Assembly: GCA_016929355.1 (NCBI GenBank)
Contig: JAFGJA010000687.1
Location: forward strand, 1 to 5,574
DNA from: Anaerolineae bacterium
GTDB lineage: Bacteria > Chloroflexota > Anaerolineae > Aggregatilineales > Aggregatilineaceae
Direction of reading: 5' to 3'
DNA length: 5,574 nucleotides
The stretch's first letter is position 1; every line of letters starts with the position of its first letter. The notes below the pieces were generated by a model. It was not told the origin of the DNA. It did not search any database and saw only the letters and a list, made by a program, of their open reading frames with translations. A program made the position numbers and the translations under genes. Below, piece after piece: positions 1-5,574 of this stretch.

Positions 1-63
1 GTCGCCTTTGACGATGTGCTCATTGTCGGACCTGATCCGGCATTGGTTGCCGCCACCGAATAA
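1..63 (+). CDS. C-terminal end of an unidentified protein (5'-truncated)
   Basis: The forward frame beginning at base 1 is open for 20 codons and closes with TAA at 61-63. The visible C-terminus reads VAFDDVLIVGPDPALVAATE, with no cysteines or metal-binding motif. It ends 51 nt before mtaB on the same strand, so it may belong to the same transcript. In Firmicutes the genes before mtaB are prmA and rsmE, but this short piece does not look like a recognisable RsmE or PrmA end, so no function is assigned. That it is the end of a gene is supported by frame, strand and position; its identity is unknown. Confidence 0.55.
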   Translation, partial: VAFDDVLIVGPDPALVAATE

Positions 64-114
64 TCATAGTCACACATCATAGCTGCTAACAGAGTTGCGA
101 GTAGAAAAAACAAG

Positions 115-1446
115 ATGCGGGTCTATTTGGAAACAACCGGCTGCCGGTTGAATCAGAGCGAGATCGAAACATTGGCGCGACAGTTTCAGCGCGCCGGACA
201 TACGATTGTCGAGTCGGCGAAAGACGCTGATCTGTGCGTGGTGAATACCTGCGCCGTAACGCGCGAAGCCACACGATCCAGCCGCAATATGATCCGGCGA
301 TTGCATCGTGAAAATGAACGCGCACGCATCGTTGCCACCGGTTGTTACGCGCACCTTTCACCGGGAAGCGTAAGTGAACTGCCGGGTGTGAAACATATCA
401 TTAACAATCTCGACAAAGAAAACCTTGTCCCGCTCGTGCTGGATCAAGACCCGGCGGAATTAGCGGAAATATTTGATCGGGAACCGTTAGCCCGCGAAGC
501 CACACCGGGATCACTGGGCCGGACGCGCGCCTTTGTCAAAGTGCAGGATGGTTGTAACAATCGCTGCACGTTTTGCGTGACGACCATCGCGCGCGGGAAG
601 AGTCGCAGCCGCTGCTTAGGTGAAGTCGTGCGCGAGATTCAAGCGTTGGCCGAAGCGGGGTATCAGGAAGCGGTCTTAACCGGCGTTCACCTGGGATCAT
701 ACGGGCATGATTTGCGGCGCAGTTTGCAAAACGCTCAAAGTGGACTGGATCAATTAGTGCGCGCGATTTTGACGGATACCGATATTCCCCGGCTGCGTTT
801 ATCGTCGCTCGAACCCTGGGATATTGCGCCGGATTTCTTCACACTCTGGCAAAATCCGCGCCTGTGCCGCCATCTGCATTTACCGTTGCAAAGCGGCTGC
901 GATACCACGCTGCAACGCATGGCGCGGCGCACCTCGCAAGCCTCATTCCGCGCATTGGTCGAAGCGGCCCGCGCCCATATTCCCGATCTGGCGATCAGCA
1001 CGGACGTGATCACGGGTTTTCCCGGCGAAACGGATGATGAATTCGCGGTCAGTTTGGCTTTCATCCGCGAAATGGATTTTATGAAGTTGCACGTTTTTCG
1101 CTATTCGGCGCGATCCGGTACGGTCGCCGCCCAAATGTCTGATCAGGTTCCGCTTGAAGTAAGCAAAGCTCGCAGTGCGCAGTTACTCGCGCTCTCGGAT
1201 GATGGCGCACAGCGTTTCTGGGCGCGTTTCATTGGGCGTGAAATGCCGGTTTTGTGGGAACAAGTGACCGGCGCATCAGAGGTAGGCTCTCATAACGCCG
1301 GATTGACAGATAATTACATCCGCGTGGAAATGATTGCGCCGGACGCGCTGACGAACACGATCAGCACCGTGCAATTGGTCGATCTCACCGAACGCGGCAT
1401 GATGGCGACACCGGTTGATGCACCGATCCCGCAAAGCGCGGGTTAG
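115..1446 (+). CDS. mtaB: MtaB: tRNA (N6-threonylcarbamoyladenosine-37 C2) methylthiotransferase
   Basis: This cytoplasmic radical-SAM enzyme adds a methylthio group to t6A37 of ANN-decoding tRNAs, giving ms2t6A next to the anticodon. The 443-residue product has the family's usual length and three-domain order. The N-terminal methylthiotransferase domain (about 1-110) carries the three ligands of the auxiliary 4Fe-4S cluster: Cys10 (TTGCRLNQSE), Cys46 (VNTCAVT) and Cys77 (ATGCYA). The radical-SAM domain (about 137-365) has the CxxxCxxC triad Cys147, Cys151, Cys154 in DGCNNRCTFC. A C-terminal TRAM domain (about 370-430) includes GLTDNYIRV near 396-404. The TTGCRLNQ and CNNRCTFC forms favour MtaB over MiaB or RimO. 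ATG115 is chosen because it puts the family-typical MRVYLETTGC start at residue 1 and no in-frame start lies just upstream; its SD is weak (only GCGAG about 12 nt before). The HIT gene follows after 16 nt, probably on the same transcript. Confidence 0.95.
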   Translation: MRVYLETTGCRLNQSEIETLARQFQRAGHTIVESAKDADLCVVNTCAVTREATRSSRNMIRRLHRENERARIVATGCYAHLSPGSVSELPGVKHIINNLDKENLVPLVLDQDPAELAEIFDREPLAREATPGSLGRTRAFVKVQDGCNNRCTFCVTTIARGKSRSRCLGEVVREIQALAEAGYQEAVLTGVHLGSYGHDLRRSLQNAQSGLDQLVRAILTDTDIPRLRLSSLEPWDIAPDFFTLWQNPRLCRHLHLPLQSGCDTTLQRMARRTSQASFRALVEAARAHIPDLAISTDVITGFPGETDDEFAVSLAFIREMDFMKLHVFRYSARSGTVAAQMSDQVPLEVSKARSAQLLALSDDGAQRFWARFIGREMPVLWEQVTGASEVGSHNAGLTDNYIRVEMIAPDALTNTISTVQLVDLTERGMMATPVDAPIPQSAG

Positions 1447-1449
1447 ATT

Positions 1450-1454
1450 GGGGG
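1450..1454 (+). promoter_or_regulatory. Shine-Dalgarno fixing the HIT gene start
   Basis: A GGGGG run just after the mtaB stop sits 8 nt before ATG1463. It supports 1463 over the longer in-frame start at ATG1415, which lies inside mtaB, has no such site and would add 16 residues before the conserved MSCIFC beginning. Confidence 0.7.
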
Positions 1455-1462
1455 AAACTATT

Positions 1463-1804
1463 ATGAGTTGTATTTTCTGCGAAATTGCTAACGGCGAACG
1501 TGCCGCCGACCTCGTATATGAGGATGAGATCGCCGTTGCCTTTCGGGACATCAACCCGCAAGCGCCGACGCACATCCTGGTGATCCCGCGCGAACACATC
1601 GCCGGACCGCTCAGTGTGGACGCGGACAACGCGCCGATCATCGGTCATCTGGTGGCGGTAGCCGCGAAAATCGCGCAGCAAGAAGGAATTGCGCCGGATG
1701 GCTACCGGCTGGTGATCAACCAGGGGCGCGATGGGGGACAATCCGTCTTTCACATTCATGTGCATGTCTTGGGTGGGAGGCGTATGTCCTGGCCGCCGGG
1801 ATGA
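1463..1804 (+). CDS. HIT-family (HINT-type) nucleotide hydrolase
   Basis: This is a small cytoplasmic histidine-triad protein of 113 residues, the normal size for the HINT branch, which typically hydrolyses adenosine or guanosine phosphoramidates and aminoacyl-adenylates. The triad HIHVHVL lies at residues 97-103, and the middle His99 is the expected catalytic nucleophile. The N-terminus MSCIFCEI has a CxxC pair (Cys3, Cys6) that, with His45 in IPREH and His97, matches the zinc site of many bacterial HIT proteins. The C-terminal GGRRMSWPPG is the usual ending of the family, so the gene is intact. The start at 1463 is set by a G-rich SD and by family alignment. It follows mtaB by 16 nt and is probably co-transcribed. 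The physiological substrate cannot be read from sequence. In some Clostridia a HIT gene sits between mtaB and rpsU, which supports the context. Confidence 0.93.
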   Translation: MSCIFCEIANGERAADLVYEDEIAVAFRDINPQAPTHILVIPREHIAGPLSVDADNAPIIGHLVAVAAKIAQQEGIAPDGYRLVINQGRDGGQSVFHIHVHVLGGRRMSWPPG

Positions 1805-1814
1805 TCCGCGATCA

Positions 1815-1837
1815 GGGCGGTGGCAAGAGGGGCGGTG
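1815..1837 (+). repeat. Direct repeat GGGCGGTG x2 overlapping the yqeY promoter
   Basis: Two perfect 8-bp copies of GGGCGGTG lie at 1815-1822 and 1830-1837, with starts 15 bp apart. They flank and overlap the proposed -35 region, and a related GCGGGTGGTG follows the -10 box. They could form an operator, but G-rich 8-mers can recur by chance, so a regulatory role is only a possibility. Confidence 0.35.
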
Positions 1838-1849
1838 CGCCGCTATAAT
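1821..1849 (+). promoter_or_regulatory. Probable sigma-70-type promoter upstream of yqeY
   Basis: A perfect -10 hexamer TATAAT is at 1844-1849. Exactly 17 bp upstream is TGGCAA (1821-1826), a weak -35 matching 3 of 6 consensus bases. There is no extended -10 TG. Transcription would start near 1856, leaving a leader of about 33 nt before yqeY. Its place in the only sizeable gap between the HIT gene and yqeY, and the GC-rich surroundings of the TATAAT, make it the best promoter candidate in the window. Confidence 0.55.
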
Positions 1850-1888
1850 GCGGGTGGTGAAATGACAATCTATGAGGAGTGAGGGATT

Positions 1889-2332
1889 ATGCACCCCAAA
1901 GAAAAATTACAAGACGATCTTAAAACGGCCATGAAAGCGGGCGATACCGAACGCCGCCATGTGCTGCGCCAATTGATGGCCGCGATTAAGCAGGTCGAAA
2001 AAGACGAACAAAGAGACCTCTCGCCGGAAGACGCGATAGGCGTCTTGATGAGCGAGGCGAAAAAGTGGCGTGAAGAGATTGAGGAACTCGAAAAAGCCGG
2101 GCGCACCGATACCATTGAGGAAAAACAACGCGAACTGGCGATCATTGAGGGCTATTTGCCGCAGCAGTTGGATCGCGCCGCGCTTGAAGCGCTGGTCAAA
2201 GAAGCGATTGCCGAAGTGGGCGCGACTACGCCGCGTGATATGGGCAACGTGATGAAGGCGCTCATGCCGCGTGTTAAAGGTCAGGCGGATGGCAAACTGG
2301 TGAATCAGATCGTGCGCGAGTTACTCAGCTAG
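1889..2332 (+). CDS. yqeY: YqeY: GatB/YqeY-domain protein
   Basis: This 147-residue cytoplasmic protein is at the typical YqeY length. The family is related to the C-terminal tail domain of GatB, the tRNA-binding part of the glutamyl/aspartyl-tRNA amidotransferase; the free-standing protein's role is not established and a tRNA-linked function is inferred. The N-terminal half is a charged helical bundle opening with a KLQDDLKTAMKAGD-like start and a LRQLMAAIKQ helix. YLPQQL at 89-94 and the C-terminal signature DMGNVM...LMPRVKGQADG...VN (from residue 117 to the end) are hallmark YqeY motifs. ATG1889 is preceded by a strong SD (AGGAG at 1875-1879, 9 nt away) and gives the usual short N-terminus. 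It probably has its own promoter just upstream. In Firmicutes yqeY follows rpsU and stands near mtaB and phoH; here rpsU is absent and pgpH follows after 100 nt. Confidence 0.95.
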   Translation: MHPKEKLQDDLKTAMKAGDTERRHVLRQLMAAIKQVEKDEQRDLSPEDAIGVLMSEAKKWREEIEELEKAGRTDTIEEKQRELAIIEGYLPQQLDRAALEALVKEAIAEVGATTPRDMGNVMKALMPRVKGQADGKLVNQIVRELLS

Positions 2333-2407
2333 CGCGCATTAGGTTGTCTCCAGTCCCCAATCAGGCCAAGCAGATCGAAGTAAAACGAATCCCAGGCTCA
2401 TTAAGTG

Positions 2408-2434
2408 TTGGCATACATGAAAGGGTTTTGGCAT
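2408..2434 (+). repeat. Direct repeat TTGGCAT x2 at the pgpH translation start
   Basis: TTGGCAT occurs at 2408-2414 and again at 2428-2434, 20 bp apart, with the second copy containing the first two bases of the pgpH start codon. The pgpH SD (AAGGG, 2421-2425) lies between them. A complementary GCCAA at 2365-2369 could pair with either copy, but over only 5 bp. The rest of the 2333-2432 gap shows no convincing promoter pair, terminator hairpin or ORF. Confidence 0.25.
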
Positions 2435-4859
2435 GGTTTCTGCGCCGAAATTTGATGCGCTCCGTCAGGCCGATTGGCAGTTGATCATGCAACGGGCCGT
2501 TTATGCCTCCCTGGTGATTGCATTTATCATGGGCGGGGGATTCATCATTGCATCCGAGGCAATTTTGCCTTCGAGCACCAAAGTGACGCTCGAAGCAGGT
2601 GAAGTTGCGCCCCGTGATGTATTGGCCCCGCGCAGTTTGAATTACGAAAGCACCGTTTTAACCGAGGCCAAGCGCCGTGCCGCCACCGACGGGGTGCGCG
2701 CCATTTATGATCCGCCTGATCCCGCCGTTGAGAGTGAGCAAACGCAGCTTACGCGCCAGATATTGGACTACATCGAGAATGTGCGTTATGACGATTTTGC
2801 CACGCTGGAACATAAGAAACATGATCTAGCCGCGATCACCGCGCTTGATTTGCCAGAAACGATAGCTGAAGCGCTGCTCAATATTGAGGATGATGATGCA
2901 TGGCGCGCCATTGACGCGCAGGTCATGCGTCTGCTTGAGCGCGTCATGAGCGGCGAAGTCCGTGAAGACAATATCCAGACGATCAAAGATGGCCTGCCGA
3001 ATCTGATCAGCGCCAGCTATGGCGAAACCGATGTGCAGATCATCACGGCGATTGTCGGCGATTTGATTCGCGCCAATGCTTTTTACAACGAAGAATTAAC
3101 CAATCAGGCCAAAACTGCCGCCGCCGACAATGTGCCGGTGGAGGTGCGGACCTTTGCCCAGGGTCAAATGATCATCCGTGCAGGGGAAATCGCCACTGCC
3201 GCCCACATCGAATCCTTAGAGCAATTTGGATTGCTCCAGGGAACACAGCGCCGGATCGAATGGTTGATTAGCGGCGCAGTCGCCATGACTTTGATCGTGG
3301 CCCTGTTAGGTACTTATATTCGCCAGTTCCAACCCGAACTCTATACTGATCCCGCCTTTTTAGTTATGTTGGGGTGTTTGTTTCTGATCTTCATGGCTGG
3401 TGTTCGCCTGATCAGCGCCGAGAGCGAAACCCAGATGTACCTGTATCCCGCCTCCGGGTTGGCCTTTTTGATTGCCTCGCTGATCGGACCACAGTTTGCC
3501 ATTGTGGTGATCGCAACGCTGGCAGCAGTGGCCGGGTTTATGACGGGTGACTCCCTGGAATTCGCCTCTCTCATTTTGTTGACCGGAACCTTGAGCGCTT
3601 TGCGGTTGGGGCGCAGCGAACGGTTAAACAGTTATTTTGCGGCGGGTGGTGTTATTGTGCTGGCAGCGATAGCAGTCGCCATCGTCTTCGCGTTCAGCAA
3701 GGATAACACGCCCTCGGTGGTGACAATTGCCATCCAGATTTTCTACGCCATTCTGAATGGGTTAGCGTCGATTGCTATTGCTGTTTTAGGGTTGATCGTC
3801 GTGGGCAGTGTGTTAAACATTCCCACCAATTTCAAAATCTTCTTTGAACTTTTATCCCACAGCCAGCCTTTGTTGCAGCGTTTGCTGCGCGAGGCTCCCG
3901 GCACATACCAGCACAGCCTTGAAGTTGCGAATCTGTCAGAATTGGCAGCCGAACGCATCGGAGCCAATGCGTCATTGCTGCGTGCCGCCGCGATGTATCA
4001 TGATGTGGGTAAAATCCTGAATCCACATTTTTTTGTTGAAAATCAAGCGGATGGTGTCAATCCACATGATCTGCTGAATAATCCGTATCAGAGTGCCAAA
4101 ATCATCACCGGGCACGTAACCGAAGGCGCACGGCTGGCGCGGCGCTACCATCTGCCCATGCGCATCCGCGATTTTATTTTGGAGCATCACGGCACGACTC
4201 AGGTCATGTATTTTTACCGCCAGGCGCTCAAACAGGCCGAACAAACGGGGGACGAGGTTGACATCCGGCTGTTTTCGTATCCGGGGCCGCGCCCGCAGTC
4301 GCGCGAAACCGCGATCTTGATGCTGGCTGATGGCTGCGAAAGCAGTGTGCGCGCGCGCCGCCCGCAAAGCTCGGAAGACATCCGCGAAACGGTGGACTAT
4401 ATTTTTGAACTGCGGTTGCAAAGTGGCGAATTAGATGAGAGCGGGCTGACCCTGAATGATTTGCGGTTACTGCGCGATTCATTTTTATCTGCGTTACAAG
4501 GCAAGTACCATCCGCGCATTGCCTATCCCGGCACACCCGGTCAAGGAAATGGCAAACAACTGCCGGAAAATCCACCTTCGCAGTTACCATCCGGCAATGC
4601 TGAATCCCACCCTGACCCCCATACGGCGCGCACGCAAGAATTCCGGCTGCCCCGGCCATTCGAGGCATTGCACGAATCGCCCCATGTTGAAGGCCAATTG
4701 GTCGGTCCGCCCACTGACAAAACACCGGCCAACCCAAACGCAGCGAGCGCGCCTCAGGGCGATGAATTGGCAGAAGATGCTGCTTCCAAAAATGACAAAG
4801 ACATTACCGGTAAATTAAAAAAGCCGGATGAACCAACGGACGGAGATCATGCCAACTAG
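2433..4859 (+). CDS. pgpH: PgpH-type 7TM-HD cyclic-di-AMP phosphodiesterase
   Basis: This inner-membrane protein of 808 residues matches the YqfF/PgpH family, whose cytoplasmic HD domain hydrolyses c-di-AMP to pApA. Residues 22-44 form a first membrane segment. Residues about 45-275 are the extracytoplasmic 7TMR-HDED domain. A hydrophobic block at about 277-461 holds the 7TM region, with segments near 277-297, 307-328, 336-372 (two), 376-391, 402-421 and 430-460. The HD domain (about 475-690) retains every expected metal ligand: His494 (TYQHS), His523-Asp524 (MYHDVGK), His561 (GHVTEG), His585-His586 (LEHHGTT) and Asp633 (MLADGCES), so it should be active. The usual family ending GKYHPRI is at 690-696. 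Beyond it lies an extra tail of about 110 residues (698-808), low in complexity and rich in Pro, Asn, Asp, Glu and Lys, with no domain I recognise. ATG2433 has SD AAGGG 7 nt upstream. The end overlaps ybeY by 11 nt, a pairing seen widely in Firmicutes. Confidence 0.92.
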   Translation: MVSAPKFDALRQADWQLIMQRAVYASLVIAFIMGGGFIIASEAILPSSTKVTLEAGEVAPRDVLAPRSLNYESTVLTEAKRRAATDGVRAIYDPPDPAVESEQTQLTRQILDYIENVRYDDFATLEHKKHDLAAITALDLPETIAEALLNIEDDDAWRAIDAQVMRLLERVMSGEVREDNIQTIKDGLPNLISASYGETDVQIITAIVGDLIRANAFYNEELTNQAKTAAADNVPVEVRTFAQGQMIIRAGEIATAAHIESLEQFGLLQGTQRRIEWLISGAVAMTLIVALLGTYIRQFQPELYTDPAFLVMLGCLFLIFMAGVRLISAESETQMYLYPASGLAFLIASLIGPQFAIVVIATLAAVAGFMTGDSLEFASLILLTGTLSALRLGRSERLNSYFAAGGVIVLAAIAVAIVFAFSKDNTPSVVTIAIQIFYAILNGLASIAIAVLGLIVVGSVLNIPTNFKIFFELLSHSQPLLQRLLREAPGTYQHSLEVANLSELAAERIGANASLLRAAAMYHDVGKILNPHFFVENQADGVNPHDLLNNPYQSAKIITGHVTEGARLARRYHLPMRIRDFILEHHGTTQVMYFYRQALKQAEQTGDEVDIRLFSYPGPRPQSRETAILMLADGCESSVRARRPQSSEDIRETVDYIFELRLQSGELDESGLTLNDLRLLRDSFLSALQGKYHPRIAYPGTPGQGNGKQLPENPPSQLPSGNAESHPDPHTARTQEFRLPRPFEALHESPHVEGQLVGPPTDKTPANPNAASAPQGDELAEDAASKNDKDITGKLKKPDEPTDGDHAN
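4842..4845 (+). promoter_or_regulatory. Shine-Dalgarno-like GGAG deciding the ybeY start
   Basis: GGAG lies 3 nt before ATG4849, inside the last pgpH codons. The spacing is short, but the other in-frame start, ATG4828, has no purine-rich site in the usual window beyond a run of A. This favours 4849 without settling it. Confidence 0.45.
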
Positions 4860-5433
4860 CGACTACGATCTGACGATTCAGATCACACTTGATCCGGCCT
4901 CTGTGACGGAAGACGACCTGCCGCTTGACCGGCTGCGCGCCGCCGTGACACAGGTCTTGCACAAACATGATATAGCCGGGGGAACCGGCATCAGTCTGGT
5001 GATCACCGACGATGCGACGATTCAGCAGATGAATCGCCAGTTTCGCGCGGTGGATGCGCCCACTGATGTCTTATCCTTTCCCGCCGATCCGGTAGCAGTG
5101 CCGGAAGATGTCTTAGATGATGATCCAGACCTGGCGGCAGAAGAAGACTATTTAGGCGATCTGATCCTGGCTTTACCGTACATCCAACAGCAGGCCGCAG
5201 CAGAACAACATACGCTGTCCGATGAACTGACTTTAGCCTGTATTCATGGCACGCTGCATCTGCTCGGCTACGATCACGATTCGGCGGAGAATCAAGCGGC
5301 GATGTGGGCGATCCAGGCGGAACTTTTAGCGACAATGGGCGTTGAGATTGTCGTGCCGGAATTTGAATTTCCCGTGCCTGATGAGTCTGAGATACCTGAA
5401 AAACCTGAGAAGAGCGAGAAAAATATTCCGTGA
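4849..5433 (+). CDS. ybeY: YbeY: single-strand-specific endoribonuclease for rRNA maturation
   Basis: YbeY is a cytoplasmic zinc-dependent endoribonuclease involved in 16S rRNA 3'-end maturation and ribosome quality control. From ATG4849 the product is 194 residues. The metal-binding signature HGTLHLLGYDH spans residues 133-143, with zinc ligands His133, His137 and His143. TDVLSFP (72-78) and YLGD (101-104) are the other conserved YbeY blocks; the acidic stretch between them (about residues 80-100) is longer than in the E. coli type. After the catalytic core comes an extra tail (about 170-194) rich in Glu, Pro and Lys with an EKPEKSEK repeat, making the protein longer than the usual 150-165. 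An alternative start at ATG4828 would add 7 residues (MNQRTEI) and extend the overlap with pgpH to 32 nt; 4849 is preferred because of GGAG just before it and the smaller overlap. Expression is probably coupled to pgpH translation. Confidence 0.94.
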   Translation: MPTSDYDLTIQITLDPASVTEDDLPLDRLRAAVTQVLHKHDIAGGTGISLVITDDATIQQMNRQFRAVDAPTDVLSFPADPVAVPEDVLDDDPDLAAEEDYLGDLILALPYIQQQAAAEQHTLSDELTLACIHGTLHLLGYDHDSAENQAAMWAIQAELLATMGVEIVVPEFEFPVPDESEIPEKPEKSEKNIP

Positions 5434-5574
5434 AATTCTATCGACGTGCGCGCGCAACATCGACACGCGGCCATGTGCGGATCGAGAAGGGGCCGCCCTG
5501 GGCGCAATGGGGCACGATTTTAGCGGTTGTGCTGGCGCTGGTGATTCTGGGCGTGGTCGTTGCGGATCAGTTCA
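5430..5574 (+). CDS. N-terminus of an unidentified single-pass membrane protein (3'-truncated)
   Basis: A GTG start at 5430 overlaps the ybeY stop in a GTGA arrangement (5430-5433), and the frame stays open for 48 codons to the window end. The N-terminus is strongly basic (MKFYRRARATSTRGHVRIEK), followed by GPPWAQWGT and a hydrophobic run of about 19 residues (27-45: GTILAVVLALVILGVVVA) ending in DQF. Basic residues before the segment predict a cytoplasmic N-terminus, with the rest of the protein outside (type II anchor) or further membrane segments beyond the window. A purine-rich GAGAAGAGCGAGAAAAA lies upstream as a loose SD. In Firmicutes the next gene after ybeY is usually dgkA; this start does not resemble diacylglycerol kinase. 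Function unknown. That it is a real gene is supported by the coupled start and the clear membrane segment. Confidence 0.65.
   Translation, partial: MKFYRRARATSTRGHVRIEKGPPWAQWGTILAVVLALVILGVVVADQF

Noticed and set aside
1415..1462. A longer HIT protein starting at ATG1415 inside mtaB
   Set aside because: The extra 16 residues precede the family-typical MSCIFC start, there is no SD before 1415, and a GGGGG site sits at proper spacing from ATG1463.
1815..1857. G-quadruplex from the G-runs before yqeY
   Set aside because: Only three runs of three or more G occur, with long loops between them, so a stable quadruplex is not supported.
1385..1894. 169-codon reverse-strand open frame spanning the HIT gene
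   Set aside because: It lies antisense to the conserved HIT gene and the ends of its neighbours, with no recognisable domain; it is best explained as a codon-bias shadow.
2333..2432. Rho-independent terminator or remnant of phoH between yqeY and pgpH
   Set aside because: No GC-rich hairpin followed by a T run is present, and no stretch translates to anything like a PhoH Walker motif.
4228..4737. 169-codon reverse-strand open frame across the PgpH HD domain and tail
   Set aside because: It is antisense to a well-supported gene, its translation has an Arg/Ala/Cys/Pro-rich composition typical of a shadow frame, and no motif or ribosome site supports it.
4456..4818. 120-codon forward frame overlapping the PgpH tail
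   Set aside because: The pgpH frame continues unbroken through this region to a stop overlapping ybeY. The alternative frame has no ribosome site and encodes a Cys/Arg-rich, non-domain-like product.

Overview
The window is a compact, all-forward-strand block of conserved housekeeping genes. It holds five complete genes and two partial ones. In order they are: the last 20 codons of an unidentified gene; mtaB (tRNA methylthiotransferase); a small HIT-family nucleotide hydrolase; yqeY (GatB/YqeY-domain protein); a PgpH-type 7TM-HD c-di-AMP phosphodiesterase; ybeY (rRNA-maturation endoribonuclease); and the start of an unidentified single-pass membrane protein. No rRNA, tRNA, CRISPR, mobile element or phage gene is visible.

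Base composition is moderate and even across the genes. The order mtaB - HIT - yqeY - pgpH - ybeY resembles the mtaB-rpsU-yqeY-...-phoH-yqfF-ybeY cluster of Firmicutes, but rpsU and phoH are absent. A PgpH carrying a long Pro-rich tail, together with moderately GC-rich codon use, fits a Chloroflexota-like lineage (for example Anaerolineae and relatives). That assignment is an inference from gene order and protein style, not something the sequence proves.

Layout: 1-63 is a C-terminal gene fragment. 64-114 is a short gap without a strong Shine-Dalgarno (SD) site. mtaB (115-1446) and the HIT gene (1463-1804) are 16 nt apart and probably co-transcribed. 1805-1888 carries a good -10 box (TATAAT) with a plausible -35 at 17 bp spacing, plus a GGGCGGTG direct repeat, and probably fires an internal promoter for yqeY (1889-2332). 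A 100-nt gap then leads to pgpH (2433-4859). From there to the end the genes overlap: pgpH/ybeY by 11 nt and ybeY/next gene by 4 nt (GTGA), which indicates translational coupling.

Functionally the block joins tRNA and ribosome quality functions (MtaB at tRNA position 37, YbeY in 16S rRNA 3'-end maturation, YqeY with its tRNA-binding-like fold) to second-messenger turnover (PgpH degrading c-di-AMP). I see no convincing new biological system. The points most worth a second look are the condensed gene order, the unusual low-complexity tails on PgpH and YbeY, the unidentified membrane protein downstream, and the small regulatory signals in the gaps.
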